Shown piece after piece: positions 45,629 through 54,204 of a stretch of 64,000 bases of DNA. Source of the DNA: Lewinellaceae bacterium (GTDB lineage: Bacteria; Bacteroidota; Bacteroidia; Chitinophagales; Saprospiraceae); contig JACJYA010000002.1 of the NCBI GenBank assembly GCA_020636315.1, positions 186,001 through 250,000 of the forward strand. The letters run 5' to 3'. Every line of letters starts with the position of its first letter. Within the stretch, counting starts at the first letter, position 1. The translations under genes were made by a program, and so were the position numbers. Under the pieces are notes generated by a model that saw nothing but the letters and a program-made list of their open reading frames with translations, was not told the DNA's origin and did not search any database.

Positions 45629-46684
45629 ATGCAACTCTCTTCACTATATTTCTACCTCCTCCTACCGCTGGCCCTGCTCAGCTGCCGGCAGGCGCCCTCT
45701 CAGCCCGGCTTGAAGCTCGGCCCGGGCCACCAGGTTATTTTTCTGGACAGCCTACAGGCCGCCGCCGCGATCGTTCAGGACAAAGAGGAAGGTTTTTTCG
45801 ATAAGATCACCTCTTTGGACATGTCCATTCAGATGGGCCAGACACTGCCCGACACGTTCAACCGGAAGGAGCTGCTGGCCGGTTACCGCAACTTCCTGCG
45901 GCACGATGTGGAAGGCTTTAGCAAAGAGGATAGGGACCTGCTTGATGGAGCCTTTCGAAAAGCATTTGCCTTAACGGAAAAGGTCCGCCCCGGCCTTTTT
46001 CCCGCCGACATTCGGCTCATCAAAACCAAAGGAACCCACTACGGCCCTTCGGTTTACTACACCCGGGAAAATTACATCGTCATTCCCGAAAATGAACTTT
46101 GGGAGGGCAACCTGAACGGCCTCGCCGAAGTCATGCTGCACGAAGTGTTCCACATCTACTCCCGCTACCACCCGGAAGTGCGGGAGGCCCTCTACCGGCT
46201 GATCGGTTTCGAACCGATTGGCCAGCCTGTTCTTTTCCCGGACAGCCTGGCCCTGCGCCTCCTCCTCAACCCCGATGGGATACGACCGGATTTTGCCATT
46301 ACGCTTCAAATTCCGGGAGACAGCCTGCCTGTTGAGGCCATCCCGCTTATTATCTCCCTCCGGCCTCACTACAACCCCGCCCTGCCTGAGTTCTTTTCCT
46401 ATCTGGATTTCAAACTCTATCCCATAAAAGAAGGCCCGGAAGGATTCGAGGTAATAACGCAGGGTGGTTTCCGCAGCCCGCTGCCGCCTCCCACCCGGAT
46501 CCCGGATTTCTTCAAGCAGATCGGCGACAACACCAATTACATCATCCACCCCGATGAGATCCTGGCGGATAACTTCGTGCTGCTGGCGCTGGCTCAAACC
46601 GGTGAGGAAGATACCGCGCTTTCGAAATACTCGGAACGGGGGAAGGAAGTGTTGCTGGGTATGGAAAAGATTTTAAGGAAGTAG
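45629..46684 (+). CDS. Lipoprotein with HExxH metallopeptidase-like motif
   Basis: 351 residues from ATG 45629, which gives a lipoprotein signal (MQLSSLYFYLLLPLALLSC); the earlier in-frame ATG at 45605 adds a non-signal stretch. HEVFH (residues 171-175) in EVMLHEVFHIYSRYHPEVRE is a zinc-metallopeptidase-type motif, with further His and Glu residues (HPEVRE, GFEPI) after it. The C-terminal part contains strands such as PEGFEVITQGGFRSPLPP and a final helix. Family not recognised. It follows the S9 peptidase by 30 bp and may be co-transcribed. Activity is inference from the motif. Confidence 0.7.
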   Translation: MQLSSLYFYLLLPLALLSCRQAPSQPGLKLGPGHQVIFLDSLQAAAAIVQDKEEGFFDKITSLDMSIQMGQTLPDTFNRKELLAGYRNFLRHDVEGFSKEDRDLLDGAFRKAFALTEKVRPGLFPADIRLIKTKGTHYGPSVYYTRENYIVIPENELWEGNLNGLAEVMLHEVFHIYSRYHPEVREALYRLIGFEPIGQPVLFPDSLALRLLLNPDGIRPDFAITLQIPGDSLPVEAIPLIISLRPHYNPALPEFFSYLDFKLYPIKEGPEGFEVITQGGFRSPLPPPTRIPDFFKQIGDNTNYIIHPDEILADNFVLLALAQTGEEDTALSKYSERGKEVLLGMEKILRK

Positions 46685-46714
46685 GTAAGGTGGTTGAGAT
46701 TGGGGAGGCTCAAC

Positions 46715-46782
46715 TTAAGCGGCAATGGAGAATTGCCGCTTAATGTGGACCCTTAAGCGGTAAATTCCCTTTACCGCTTAAG
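46715..46782. repeat. Paired palindromes of the TTAAGCGG family
   Basis: TTAAGCGGCAAT (46715-46726) pairs with ATTGCCGCTTAA (46732-46743); CTTAAGCGGTAAA (46752-46764) pairs with TTTACCGCTTAAG (46770-46782). The first is the same as in the 168-bp duplication (13347-13375). The pairing of two hairpins is also found there. It may be a bidirectional terminator or a REP element. Confidence 0.75.
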
Positions 46783-46922
46783 TTCCAAGTTGAAATTTTT
46801 AAGTAATATATTGGCCATAACGATTCTTATTACTATTGTTGGATCTTTTGCGTATAACCTGCTGCCTCTGAGCCGCTGACAGAATAACCCGGAAACAATT
46901 TTCACCAAATTGTTTCACAAAC

Positions 46923-46953
46923 TTGTTTTAAACAACATTTTGTTTTAAATTTG
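46923..46953 (+). promoter_or_regulatory. Promoter of the glucosaminidase gene
   Basis: TTGTTTT (46923-46929) as a -33 region and TAAATTTG (46946-46953) as an exact TAnnTTTG -7 box, spaced about 16 bp. It lies 46 bp ahead of the start codon. Confidence 0.6.
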
Positions 46954-46999
46954 TTTCACCTCAAAGTTCAGCAAGTTTTTTAAAACAAAATGATCGGTT

Positions 47000-47764
47000 A
47001 TGAGCACCTCTACCGATAAAGTAAAAGGCTACTTTCAACGCAACTGGTTTAAGATAGGGATCGCCTTAATCCTGGTATTCATTGCTCTGAAAAAAGACCT
47101 GAGTTTCCGGATCAACCTCAACAGCCCGGTGCGCCTGGAGCAACCGCCCCCGCGGCCCTCCACCCCGGCCCGCCAACAGGAGAAGGAACCTACGCGGGAG
47201 CGATATACCGAAAATTCCAACCCACAGCCAACCGCACAGGAGCTGCCGGCGCCTACCGAGCGTTTCGATTTCAGCAGCGCTGCCAGCAGCCGGCGGGAGA
47301 TAATGGCCATCGACCTCCTGGAAGAAGTAGATGAGGGTACGATAAGAGCGTATATCCAGCGCTTTGCCCGGGTGGCTGCCAGTGAGCAGAAAAAGTTCGG
47401 CATCCCGGCTTCCATTATCATTGCCAATGCCCTGCTTCACAGCCTGGCGGGCACCTCGGAAATGTCGGAACCCGGCGCCAACAACCACTTTGCCATTCCC
47501 TGCACCCACGACTGGCAAGGCCCCCAGCGCACTTTCGGCGGCAAATGCTACCGGCAATACGAGAATGCCTGGACGAGTTTCCGGGACCACAGTTTCTACA
47601 TCACCACCGGCGCGTTTGCCCCCCTTCGCCAGCTTTCCGATACCGATTACAAGGGGTGGGCGGAGGCCCTGGAAAAAGCGGGCTTCTCTCCGCAGAAAAA
47701 CCTGGCCCGGCAACTAATAAGAGTAATAGAAAAGTACAGGCTGGCGGAAATGGATAAAAGGTAA
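47000..47764 (+). CDS. Membrane-anchored glucosaminidase-domain protein
   Basis: A 254-residue protein. A short basic N-terminus and one hydrophobic segment (about residues 13-30, WFKIGIALILVFIALKKD) anchor it in the inner membrane with the rest outside. A Pro/Gln-rich linker (about 40-85) leads to a glucosaminidase domain (about 110-250), similar to FlgJ and mannosyl-glycoprotein endo-beta-N-acetylglucosaminidase. Signs are IPASIIIANALLHSLAGTSE, the catalytic-region Glu, NNHFAIPC and AWTSFRDHSFYIT. It would cut the glycan strand of peptidoglycan. It follows a good promoter and is probably a single gene. Confidence 0.88.
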   Translation: MSTSTDKVKGYFQRNWFKIGIALILVFIALKKDLSFRINLNSPVRLEQPPPRPSTPARQQEKEPTRERYTENSNPQPTAQELPAPTERFDFSSAASSRREIMAIDLLEEVDEGTIRAYIQRFARVAASEQKKFGIPASIIIANALLHSLAGTSEMSEPGANNHFAIPCTHDWQGPQRTFGGKCYRQYENAWTSFRDHSFYITTGAFAPLRQLSDTDYKGWAEALEKAGFSPQKNLARQLIRVIEKYRLAEMDKR

Positions 47765-47905
47765 AAAGAGGGAGGAGATTATTTGAAAAATGGCCGGACG
47801 GAGATATGATTGTTTTGGTTTGTGTGTTCCTGCCTGCATTGAAAACACCCAGGCAATAACTGATAAAAGCATGCCAACGATTTCACTCCGGACGAAGGCT
47901 TTTCC

Positions 47906-48232
47906 TCAAAGCACCATCTTGAACATGTGAACCAGTTCCCGCTCGTAGTTGGTAAATTTCTCGTCGGCCTCAAACAATTTTCGGACATCATCCAGGAGCC
48001 GCTGGCGGCTGGCCTCATCGGCCATGTACCTGTCGTGGTAAGCTCTTAAGAGTTCGATGCACTTTATGTCGGAGCACTGGCCAAAAACAGATTTTATCTT
48101 TTTAAAAGTATCCTCATCTACCCGCTGCCGGATGAGCGCTTCATCTTCCGGTTCTACATCCGTATTGATAGACGCAGCATAGAGCATGGCAAAGGTCGAA
48201 AATTCTTCGTAGGTCCAGTCTGTTGGTATCAT
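47906..48232 (-). CDS. Hypothetical helical protein, TerB-like
   Basis: A 108-residue protein made of four or five alpha helices. TYEEFSTFAMLYAASINTDV, ALIRQRVDEDTFKKIKSVFG and the ending NYERELVHMFKMVL are the main pieces. The pattern of an acidic helix, a D-x-E-P loop and a second helix resembles the TerB/DjlA-like metal-binding helical domain, but the key acidic residues are incomplete, so the assignment is tentative. It is a single gene with a plausible ATG at 48232, divergent from the beta-barrel protein gene at 48418. Function unknown. Confidence 0.65.
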   Translation of the reverse strand: MIPTDWTYEEFSTFAMLYAASINTDVEPEDEALIRQRVDEDTFKKIKSVFGQCSDIKCIELLRAYHDRYMADEASRQRLLDDVRKLFEADEKFTNYERELVHMFKMVL

Positions 48233-48417
48233 TACTGAATATTTTCTTGCAGGGAATTTACGATAAATTAGCCTGAAATGCCAGGCAGGAAAATTTTAGT
48301 GCACGGGAAAAAATAAGCCCTTAAGTTTGTCTAACCAAATAGTACAGAACGGAGGGCAAATTCGTGCCATTGCTCACTTTCCTTATGGCCAGGAACCACC
48401 CTCTTTAACCAGCTGAA

Positions 48418-51255
48418 ATGAAAAAATATCTGCTTTTCCTTCTTTTTTCATTCTTCGGTATTTCAGCATTTGCCCAGGAGTTTCCCGTCGTTGGGATGGT
48501 TGCTGATGCCAAAGACGGATCGCCGCTGACAGGGGCACACACCAGCCTTACCAACCGGGCGGACGGAACCACCAAAGCGGTGGTAACCGATGAGTCGGGC
48601 CGCTTTCGCCTGATGGCTCAACCGGGCGCCTATGAGCTGAAAATCTCTTTCCTGGGCTACCATACCTATACTCAGGAGGTGGCCGTTGATGACGGCCCGG
48701 TGCGCGCCGGCCGCATCGCCATGGAAGAGGAAGCCCTCAACCTCCAGGAAGCAATAGTAAAGGAAAAGCTGCCAACCGCAACATCCAAAGGGGACACGAC
48801 CCAGTTCAATGCCGGTGCGTACAAGGTAAACCCTGACGCCAGCGCCGAGAACCTCATCCGAAAAATGCCGGGTGTGACCGTTGAAGGCGGGCAGGTGCAG
48901 GCACAGGGCGAAACCGTCCGGGAAGTCCTGGTTGATGGAAAGCCCTTTTTCGGCAACGACCCGATGGCCGCCCTGCGCAACCTGCCGGCAGAGGTCATCG
49001 ACAAAATCCAGGTCTTCGACCGGCAAAGCGACCAGGCCCAGTTTACCGGAGTTGATGACGGAAACACCACCAAATCCATCAACATCATCACCAAGCCGGG
49101 CATGCGCAGCGGGCAGTTCGGGAAAGTCTTTGCCGGATACGGCGATGAGGGAGAATATCAGGCCGGCGGCAACGTCAATATCTTTAAAGGCGACACCCGC
49201 CTTTCGCTCATCGGGCAGGCCAACAACATCAACCAGCAGAACTTTTCCACCGAAGACCTGCTTGGCGTAGTAGGTGGCGAGCAGGGAGGCCGGGGAGGGC
49301 CGGGAGGAGGGCGAGGCCGTTGGCGGCGGGGCGGCGGCTCCGATATCGGTGACTTTCTGGTGGGAGAACAGAACGGCATTTCCACAACCCAGGCCTTCGG
49401 CCTCAACTATTCGGACAACTGGGGCAAAAAGGCCGAGGTGTCCGGAAGTTACTTCTTCAACCGCAGCGAGAACGATGCGCTGACTACGCTATACCGGGAT
49501 TACATCAACAATTCCGACTTCGAGCAGGCTTATGATGAGAAAAGCCAGACGGCCACCACCAACACCAACCACCGGCTCAACCTGCGCATCGACTACACCA
49601 TCGATTCCAGCAACTCCATACTCATCGTTCCCCGCCTGGGCCTGCAGTATAATGACGGGTCTGAAAACACCACCGGGCTCACGTTGTTCGGCGGGGAGCC
49701 CACCAACGAGGCCATTTACAAGCTGGCCCCTCAACTCGATGCGGTGGATTTTTCCAACATGCTGCTTTTCCGCCACCGGTTCCCGAAGCGCGGCCGGACT
49801 TTCTCGGTTAACCTGAATACCAACTACAGCGACAAAACCGGGAAGCGGTATCTTCTCTCGGAGAACATCTTCCACGAAGACATTACTCTTTCTGACACTC
49901 TCGATCAATTCTCGGACCTCTATACCGATGGCTGGGAAGTCGAAGCCCGGGCCTCTTACACCGAACCGGCGGGAAAGGAAGGGCTGGTGCAATTCGATTA
50001 TCAGGCTTCCTACCAGAAGGGGAACTCGGAGCAGAAGGCCTACGACTTTGAAAAAACCAGCCAGGAATACACCCTTTTCAACCAGGCCCTTTCCAACACG
50101 TTCAACAACAACTACCTGGCCCAAAGTGCCGGCCTGGGTTACCGGATGCGTGGCGAAAAGGCCATGCTTTTTACGCGCGTTCATTACCAATGGGCACGGC
50201 TGGAAGGAGAGCAGGTTTTCCCCTTTGCCGACCAGCTGAGCCGCAATTTTTACAACCTGGTTCCAGGCGCTTTCTTCCGCTATCAGTTTTCCAAACAGGC
50301 AAATCTCCGGGCAGGTTACCGGGCAAGCACCAACCCGCCTTCCGTCAGCCAGCTGCAGGAAGCCATCGACAACAGCAACCCGCTGCAGTTGCGTTCCGGA
50401 AACCCGGATCTTCAGCAAAACTACCAGCACAGGCTCTTCGCCCGTTATTCCCTGACCAACACCGAGAAGTCAACGGTATTCTACGCCATGCTTTCGGGCC
50501 AGTATTCGGACAATTATATCGGCAATAACACCTTCACCGCCACCAGCGACACCACCATTGCGGAAGGGATTATTCTCCAGCAGGGCGCCCAGTTCATCCG
50601 GCCGGCAAACCTGGAAGGCTACCGCAACCTGCGCGGCTTTATCACCTATGGGCTGCCCGTAAAGCTGCTGCATTCCAATCTCAACATCAACCTCTCGGCC
50701 GACTACACCCGGCAGCCGGGGCAGGTCAACGGGCTGGTGAACTACGCCAACAACAACTCCTTCGGACTGGGGCTGGTGCTGAGCAGCAACATCAGCGAGC
50801 GGATCGATTTCACCATCTCCTCCCAGTCCAGTTTTAATACCGTGGAGAACAGCCTTTCCACCCGCCTGAACACGCAGTACTTCAGCCAGCGGTCCGGCCT
50901 GCTGGCCAACGTGATCATTGCCAACGGCTTCGTATTCCGCACCACCCTCGACCACCAGCTCTACAGCGGCCTGTCTGAAGGCTTCGACCAGAACTACTGG
51001 CTCTGGAATATGGGGATTGCCAAAAAGTTGTTCAAAAACGAACGCGGGGAACTTCAGCTTTCCGTATTCGACCTGCTGAAACAGAATACCAGCATTCAGC
51101 GCAACATCACGGAGGCTTATATCGAGGATGTGCAGACAGAGGTCCTGCAGCAATATGTGATGCTGACCTTTACCTATCAGATCCGCAATTTCGGCACGCC
51201 GCCGGCGCGGCAGGAACGGGAAGAACGAAGAGGGCCCTGGATGGGCGGACATTAG
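48418..51255 (+). CDS. TonB-dependent-type outer membrane beta-barrel protein
   Basis: A 945-residue outer membrane receptor. The signal peptide MKKYLLFLLFSFFGISAFA is followed by a carboxypeptidase-regulatory-like domain (AKDGSPLTGAHTSLTNRADG, residues about 30-100) and a plug (GVTVEGGQVQAQGETVREVL, about 155-230, ending IINIITKPG-like KSINIITKPG). The barrel contains about 22 strands and ends in an aromatic-rich segment (MLTFTYQIRNFG). A Gly/Arg-rich loop (about 290-308) is exposed. No SusD partner follows, so it is probably of the OMP_b-brl_3 class with an unknown ligand. A dispersed repeat (51289-51309) follows the gene. Confidence 0.9.
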   Translation: MKKYLLFLLFSFFGISAFAQEFPVVGMVADAKDGSPLTGAHTSLTNRADGTTKAVVTDESGRFRLMAQPGAYELKISFLGYHTYTQEVAVDDGPVRAGRIAMEEEALNLQEAIVKEKLPTATSKGDTTQFNAGAYKVNPDASAENLIRKMPGVTVEGGQVQAQGETVREVLVDGKPFFGNDPMAALRNLPAEVIDKIQVFDRQSDQAQFTGVDDGNTTKSINIITKPGMRSGQFGKVFAGYGDEGEYQAGGNVNIFKGDTRLSLIGQANNINQQNFSTEDLLGVVGGEQGGRGGPGGGRGRWRRGGGSDIGDFLVGEQNGISTTQAFGLNYSDNWGKKAEVSGSYFFNRSENDALTTLYRDYINNSDFEQAYDEKSQTATTNTNHRLNLRIDYTIDSSNSILIVPRLGLQYNDGSENTTGLTLFGGEPTNEAIYKLAPQLDAVDFSNMLLFRHRFPKRGRTFSVNLNTNYSDKTGKRYLLSENIFHEDITLSDTLDQFSDLYTDGWEVEARASYTEPAGKEGLVQFDYQASYQKGNSEQKAYDFEKTSQEYTLFNQALSNTFNNNYLAQSAGLGYRMRGEKAMLFTRVHYQWARLEGEQVFPFADQLSRNFYNLVPGAFFRYQFSKQANLRAGYRASTNPPSVSQLQEAIDNSNPLQLRSGNPDLQQNYQHRLFARYSLTNTEKSTVFYAMLSGQYSDNYIGNNTFTATSDTTIAEGIILQQGAQFIRPANLEGYRNLRGFITYGLPVKLLHSNLNINLSADYTRQPGQVNGLVNYANNNSFGLGLVLSSNISERIDFTISSQSSFNTVENSLSTRLNTQYFSQRSGLLANVIIANGFVFRTTLDHQLYSGLSEGFDQNYWLWNMGIAKKLFKNERGELQLSVFDLLKQNTSIQRNITEAYIEDVQTEVLQQYVMLTFTYQIRNFGTPPARQEREERRGPWMGGH

Positions 51256-51288
51256 AGGAAAAGTGGAAGGGTGTAGAAATGTTAGAGC

Positions 51289-51309
51289 GAGTAGAGAGCG
51301 GTGTATCAG
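51289..51309 (-). repeat. Short dispersed repeat (inverted match to 8118-8138)
   Basis: GAGTAGAGAGCGGTGTATCA and one more base match the reverse complement of 8118-8138 at 20 of 21 positions. It lies just after the beta-barrel gene. Confidence 0.5.
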
Positions 51310-51373
51310 TATAGATATGTGAGACTGTTCAAGCCTCTGTTTCTTTTAACCCGATGTTCCATAAAACTTCCGC

Positions 51374-51568
51374 TCAGGCGGGCTGCAGCCAGCCCTTCGC
51401 TTCGAACAGATCGGCAACGTCCCTACGGAAACGGGGCCAGTCGAAATCTTTGACTTTTTGCTGAGGGGCTTCATCTATGGCACGAAGGAAGAATTGGGCG
51501 AGGAGTTGCTGAAAAGCAGGCTCATCTGCCCGGGAAACAGCTTGGTAGTCCAGTTTTAGATTAGCCAC
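51374..51568 (-). CDS. Small hypothetical protein (64 aa, GTG start)
   Basis: A GTG start at 51568 is followed by ANLKLDYQAVSRADEPAFQQ and a second helix that begins FLRAIDEAPQQKVKDFDWPR; it ends LFEAKGWLQPA. It is a compact, soluble, mostly helical protein with normal codon use. It overlaps the end of the uncertain frame at 51556-51858 by 13 bp. Function unknown. Confidence 0.45.
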   Translation of the reverse strand: MANLKLDYQAVSRADEPAFQQLLAQFFLRAIDEAPQQKVKDFDWPRFRRDVADLFEAKGWLQPA

Positions 51569-51865
51569 AAGCTCTTTATGCTTTTTAAAATATTTGATGT
51601 ATTCTTCGCGTACTGTACCTTATATTCTAAGCCATATACCGGCAGCCCCTGCGGATACCGCCCTTTTTCATGTTTTGTGGTAACTCCATACTTCCAAACG
51701 ATAAAATCCTTTGGGCCCATTATCACCCAAAAAGTAAAAGCGGCCAGCAATAACCTGACCATTGCCTTCCACCCAGGCGGAGGTGTTTTCACCTCTCTTC
51801 TTCCAACTCGCTTGACCATAGACATAAAATTTGCAGGACGCACGCATTGCGCCTGCATTTCGCAA
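51556..51865 (-). pseudogene. Possible frameshifted small gene
   Basis: Two overlapping minus-strand frames each look natural over part of their length. One (51668-51865) gives FYVYGQASWKKRGENTSAWV and then GRFYFLGDNGPKGF. The other (51556-51858) gives VWKYGVTTKHEKGRYPQG and LEYKVQYAKNTSNILKSIKS. Joined near 51700 they would make one protein of about 95 residues. This suggests a broken gene or a sequence error, but a chance resemblance cannot be excluded. Confidence 0.3.
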
Positions 51866-51974
51866 CGACGCTTACAATGTTGCTATTTAATTTACCGTTC
51901 CAATGGCGGAATTGTTTTTTTTTCGCTAAATTCCTAAATCAGAAAAAACTACTAAGCCCACTAAGAGTATGCTC

Positions 51975-52433
51975 ATGAAAAACGCGCTGTACATCTATTC
52001 TTTCAGGGTGCTGGTGGTAAGCACTATCGGCTTGCTGCTTTTGTCGGGTTGTAACCAGGATTCCACGCCCGCCCCATCGGAAAACACTCCTTCTGATTAC
52101 ATCATTATTCCGATCGACAGCCTGGCAGGCGTAGATGGCGCTTATAATTGTACCTGCTACATCGAAAACCTCGGATATGGAGACGAGGTGCTTTCCAAAG
52201 ACACCATACAACAGGAGATGGTGGTTGAGCGGATCAACCAATCTCAGGACACCATTTACCTCAACAATACGGAAATGGTCAATACACTGAAAGAACCCGA
52301 CCTCGTTTTTTCGGTTCCTTACTCCAGCCTTCGTTATAAATATCAGGGCGTTTTTTACCCGGAGCAGGATTCACTGAAAGTCTATTTTTACCAGTACTCC
52401 ACCAAAAAGTATTACTGCTACGGGAGGAAATAG
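51975..52433 (+). CDS. Hypothetical lipoprotein (152 aa)
   Basis: The ATG at 51975 (MKNALYIYSFRVLVVSTIGL, then LLLSGC) gives a lipoprotein signal with lipobox LLLSGC; a start two codons earlier is possible. The mature part has a short disordered segment (DSTPAPSENTPSD), then strands SDYIIIPIDSLAG, YNCTCYIENLG and a C-terminal part with paired aromatic strands (SLRYKYQGVFYPEQ, SLKVYFYQYSTKKYY). Two close cysteines (CTC) may form a disulfide. No family recognised. The gene converges with the uracil-DNA glycosylase gene, with 10 bp between the stops. Confidence 0.72.
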   Translation: MKNALYIYSFRVLVVSTIGLLLLSGCNQDSTPAPSENTPSDYIIIPIDSLAGVDGAYNCTCYIENLGYGDEVLSKDTIQQEMVVERINQSQDTIYLNNTEMVNTLKEPDLVFSVPYSSLRYKYQGVFYPEQDSLKVYFYQYSTKKYYCYGRK

Positions 52434-52443
52434 CATCCGGATG

Positions 52444-53133
52444 TCAGCCTTCCACCAGTTCAGCCGCTTGCCGCAGCTTCTCCAGGTACAGCCCCACAAA
52501 TTCCCTCAGGCGTTTCCGGCGGTACTGCATCACCCAGCGGGGGTGCGGCAGAGGTAGCACCTGCCGGAAAAAGCCATGCTCCTGGTTGAGCCGCTCAAAG
52601 TACTTCATATTCTGCCCCTGGCCCATGCAGAGGGCTACCTGATCACTTACCCCCAGGCCGATCTGGGCGCGGATGTTGTCGATGATGTGGGGCTCTACGG
52701 CGCGCTCCAGCTTTTTGTCGTCGTAGTAGTTGTAGTTCTTCCCGTCTTTGGTGAAACCCAGCGGGCAGAGAGAGGTGATGTAGAACCGGCGGTAGAATTC
52801 ACTGGGGCTCCCCCAGGAATTGACGATGCGATAAACAAAATCCGAAGACAGCTCCGGCTTTTTCTTAAAATCGTTCTCGATACCGCACTCTGTCTCCAGG
52901 CGGATAGGGTCGGTAAAGGGAACCCCGGTAACACCCGCCCCGAACCGCCCCGGGTTGATGCCGAAAATGGCCACCCGGGAGCTTTCATCTTCATAATATT
53001 TCCGGTAGAAGGCTTCCATTGCCCGCCAGGTTTCTTCCTCTTCGTAGGGATAGAGGAGTTCTACATGGCCCGGCAGCTTCCAGTCGGGCTGCAGGCGGCG
53101 GTTAAAATCGAGGATGCGCTGGGCAAAAGACAT
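52444..53133 (-). CDS. SMUG-type uracil-DNA glycosylase
   Basis: A 229-residue DNA repair enzyme that excises uracil and related lesions from DNA. The uracil-DNA glycosylase fold motifs are GINPGRFGAGVTGVPFTDP (about residues 60-78, the catalytic loop of SMUG1 type) and the substrate loop PHPRWVMQYRRKR (about 198-210). The mid-region TSLCPLGFTKDGKNYNYYD fits the SMUG-like SMUG2 branch. It has no signal peptide. The start ATG at 53133 is clear. It is a single cytoplasmic gene, converging with the lipoprotein gene. Confidence 0.9.
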   Translation of the reverse strand: MSFAQRILDFNRRLQPDWKLPGHVELLYPYEEEETWRAMEAFYRKYYEDESSRVAIFGINPGRFGAGVTGVPFTDPIRLETECGIENDFKKKPELSSDFVYRIVNSWGSPSEFYRRFYITSLCPLGFTKDGKNYNYYDDKKLERAVEPHIIDNIRAQIGLGVSDQVALCMGQGQNMKYFERLNQEHGFFRQVLPLPHPRWVMQYRRKRLREFVGLYLEKLRQAAELVEG

Positions 53134-53285
53134 GAGACGGGTGGTTTGTTCGAAAAACCCCGAAATATAAGCCTTATCTCCGTGAATTGGAAACCGCCCA
53201 GTGTGAAGCCCAAATCAGCCACTCTACCGGAGGCTTTTAGATTGTATAAAGATGGCTCATGCCTCTCATTTACACCAATGCACTT

Positions 53286-53960
53286 CTACCTTTTCATCTT
53301 CTTCAACTTAGACTTCGCCTCATCCACTGTTTTTGCCTGGCTCATGACCTGTTGCTGTTTGGCTCCAATAGTTTGGTTCATCTCCGCCACCTTCTGGCGG
53401 GCAGCCTCCAGTTCTTCTTCCAGTTTTTCCACTTCTTTGACGGCATCCTCCTTGTCTTTCTGAAGCCCCTTCAACTCCTTTTCGAGATCTTTGAGGGTAT
53501 TCTCCTCCGCTTCAAGAGCTTCTTTGGCGAAAGCCGCTTTGACTACCTGTTCAAAACCGGCCATCCATTCTCTGGCGCCGGCTATCCTTTCCGGGTGGCG
53601 GGCAGAGGACAGGAAAGCGCCGCCCAGGTCGAACCAGATGGTCAGGACAGCGCCTTTTCCCGATTTGCGGGCGACTTTGGAATAGATATCGATGGTATTA
53701 TCGCTGATCTTTTCGATCTCGGCGTCATCGGCAAAATATTCGTTACTCTTTTTGTCGAGTTTGGGCTTTTTGGCTTTGAAATCTCTTTGGTAGTCCACCC
53801 AGAGATCAGCAATGGTTTCGGCATCCCCTATATTGAAGTCGATGGTGAAGCTGTTGTGTTCACCAAGGCTCATTGCTTTGTTGCCCTCCAGATAGGCCTG
53901 GGCGGGTAAAACGTATCCACTGATCATAAGAATAGTAAAAAGAAAGAGCTTTTGCATCAT
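53286..53960 (-). CDS. Secreted protein with C-terminal coiled coil
   Basis: 224 residues from ATG 53960, which gives MMQKLFLFTILMISGYVLPA, a signal peptide; the frame open upstream runs through a low-complexity tract and is rejected. The N-terminal globular part (about 25-130) includes KAMSLGEHNSFTIDFNIGDA and GKGAVLTIWFDLGGAFLSSA. From about 145 to 215 is a long coiled coil with heptads of Leu and charged residues (TLKDLEKELKGLQKDKEDAV ...). The globular part resembles nothing I recognise. Export and an envelope-associated role are likely. It lies 152 bp upstream of the glycosylase gene on the same strand. Confidence 0.75.
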   Translation of the reverse strand: MMQKLFLFTILMISGYVLPAQAYLEGNKAMSLGEHNSFTIDFNIGDAETIADLWVDYQRDFKAKKPKLDKKSNEYFADDAEIEKISDNTIDIYSKVARKSGKGAVLTIWFDLGGAFLSSARHPERIAGAREWMAGFEQVVKAAFAKEALEAEENTLKDLEKELKGLQKDKEDAVKEVEKLEEELEAARQKVAEMNQTIGAKQQQVMSQAKTVDEAKSKLKKMKR

Positions 53961-54050
53961 ATCTGATTTTGATTCGCTGATTGTGACGAAAGTGTAACGG
54001 GAAGTAACGGGGGGAGGTTCATGGGTTTTTGGTTTCTGGTTGCTGGCAGC

Positions 54051-54123
54051 AGAACCATGAAACCGTAAAACCGTGGAACCATAACACCGTGAAGCCATAG
54101 AACCGCAAAACCGCAAAACCATC
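54051..54123. repeat. AACCGT/AACCGCAAA low-complexity tract
   Basis: Degenerate repeats of AACCGTGAAACCAT- and AACCGCAAA-type units upstream of the coiled-coil gene. It extends the Bacteroidota-type simple-sequence tracts seen at 19606 and 56545. Nothing else is recognised in 53961-54204. Confidence 0.6.
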
Positions 54124-54204
54124 ACCCCATCGCCATAAGCAAAGCCCTGAGCCCCGGATCACTTCACCGCTCAAGGCAAAAACAAGGCCTCCGGGCGCTG
54201 CCGC

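Larger units (their letters stand above)
46685..46999. other. Intergenic region with paired palindromes
   Basis: A 315-bp gap holding two consecutive palindromes (46715-46743 and 46752-46782) and then a promoter candidate with AT-rich repeats of TTGTTT (46915-46960). No gene is seen. Confidence 0.6.
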
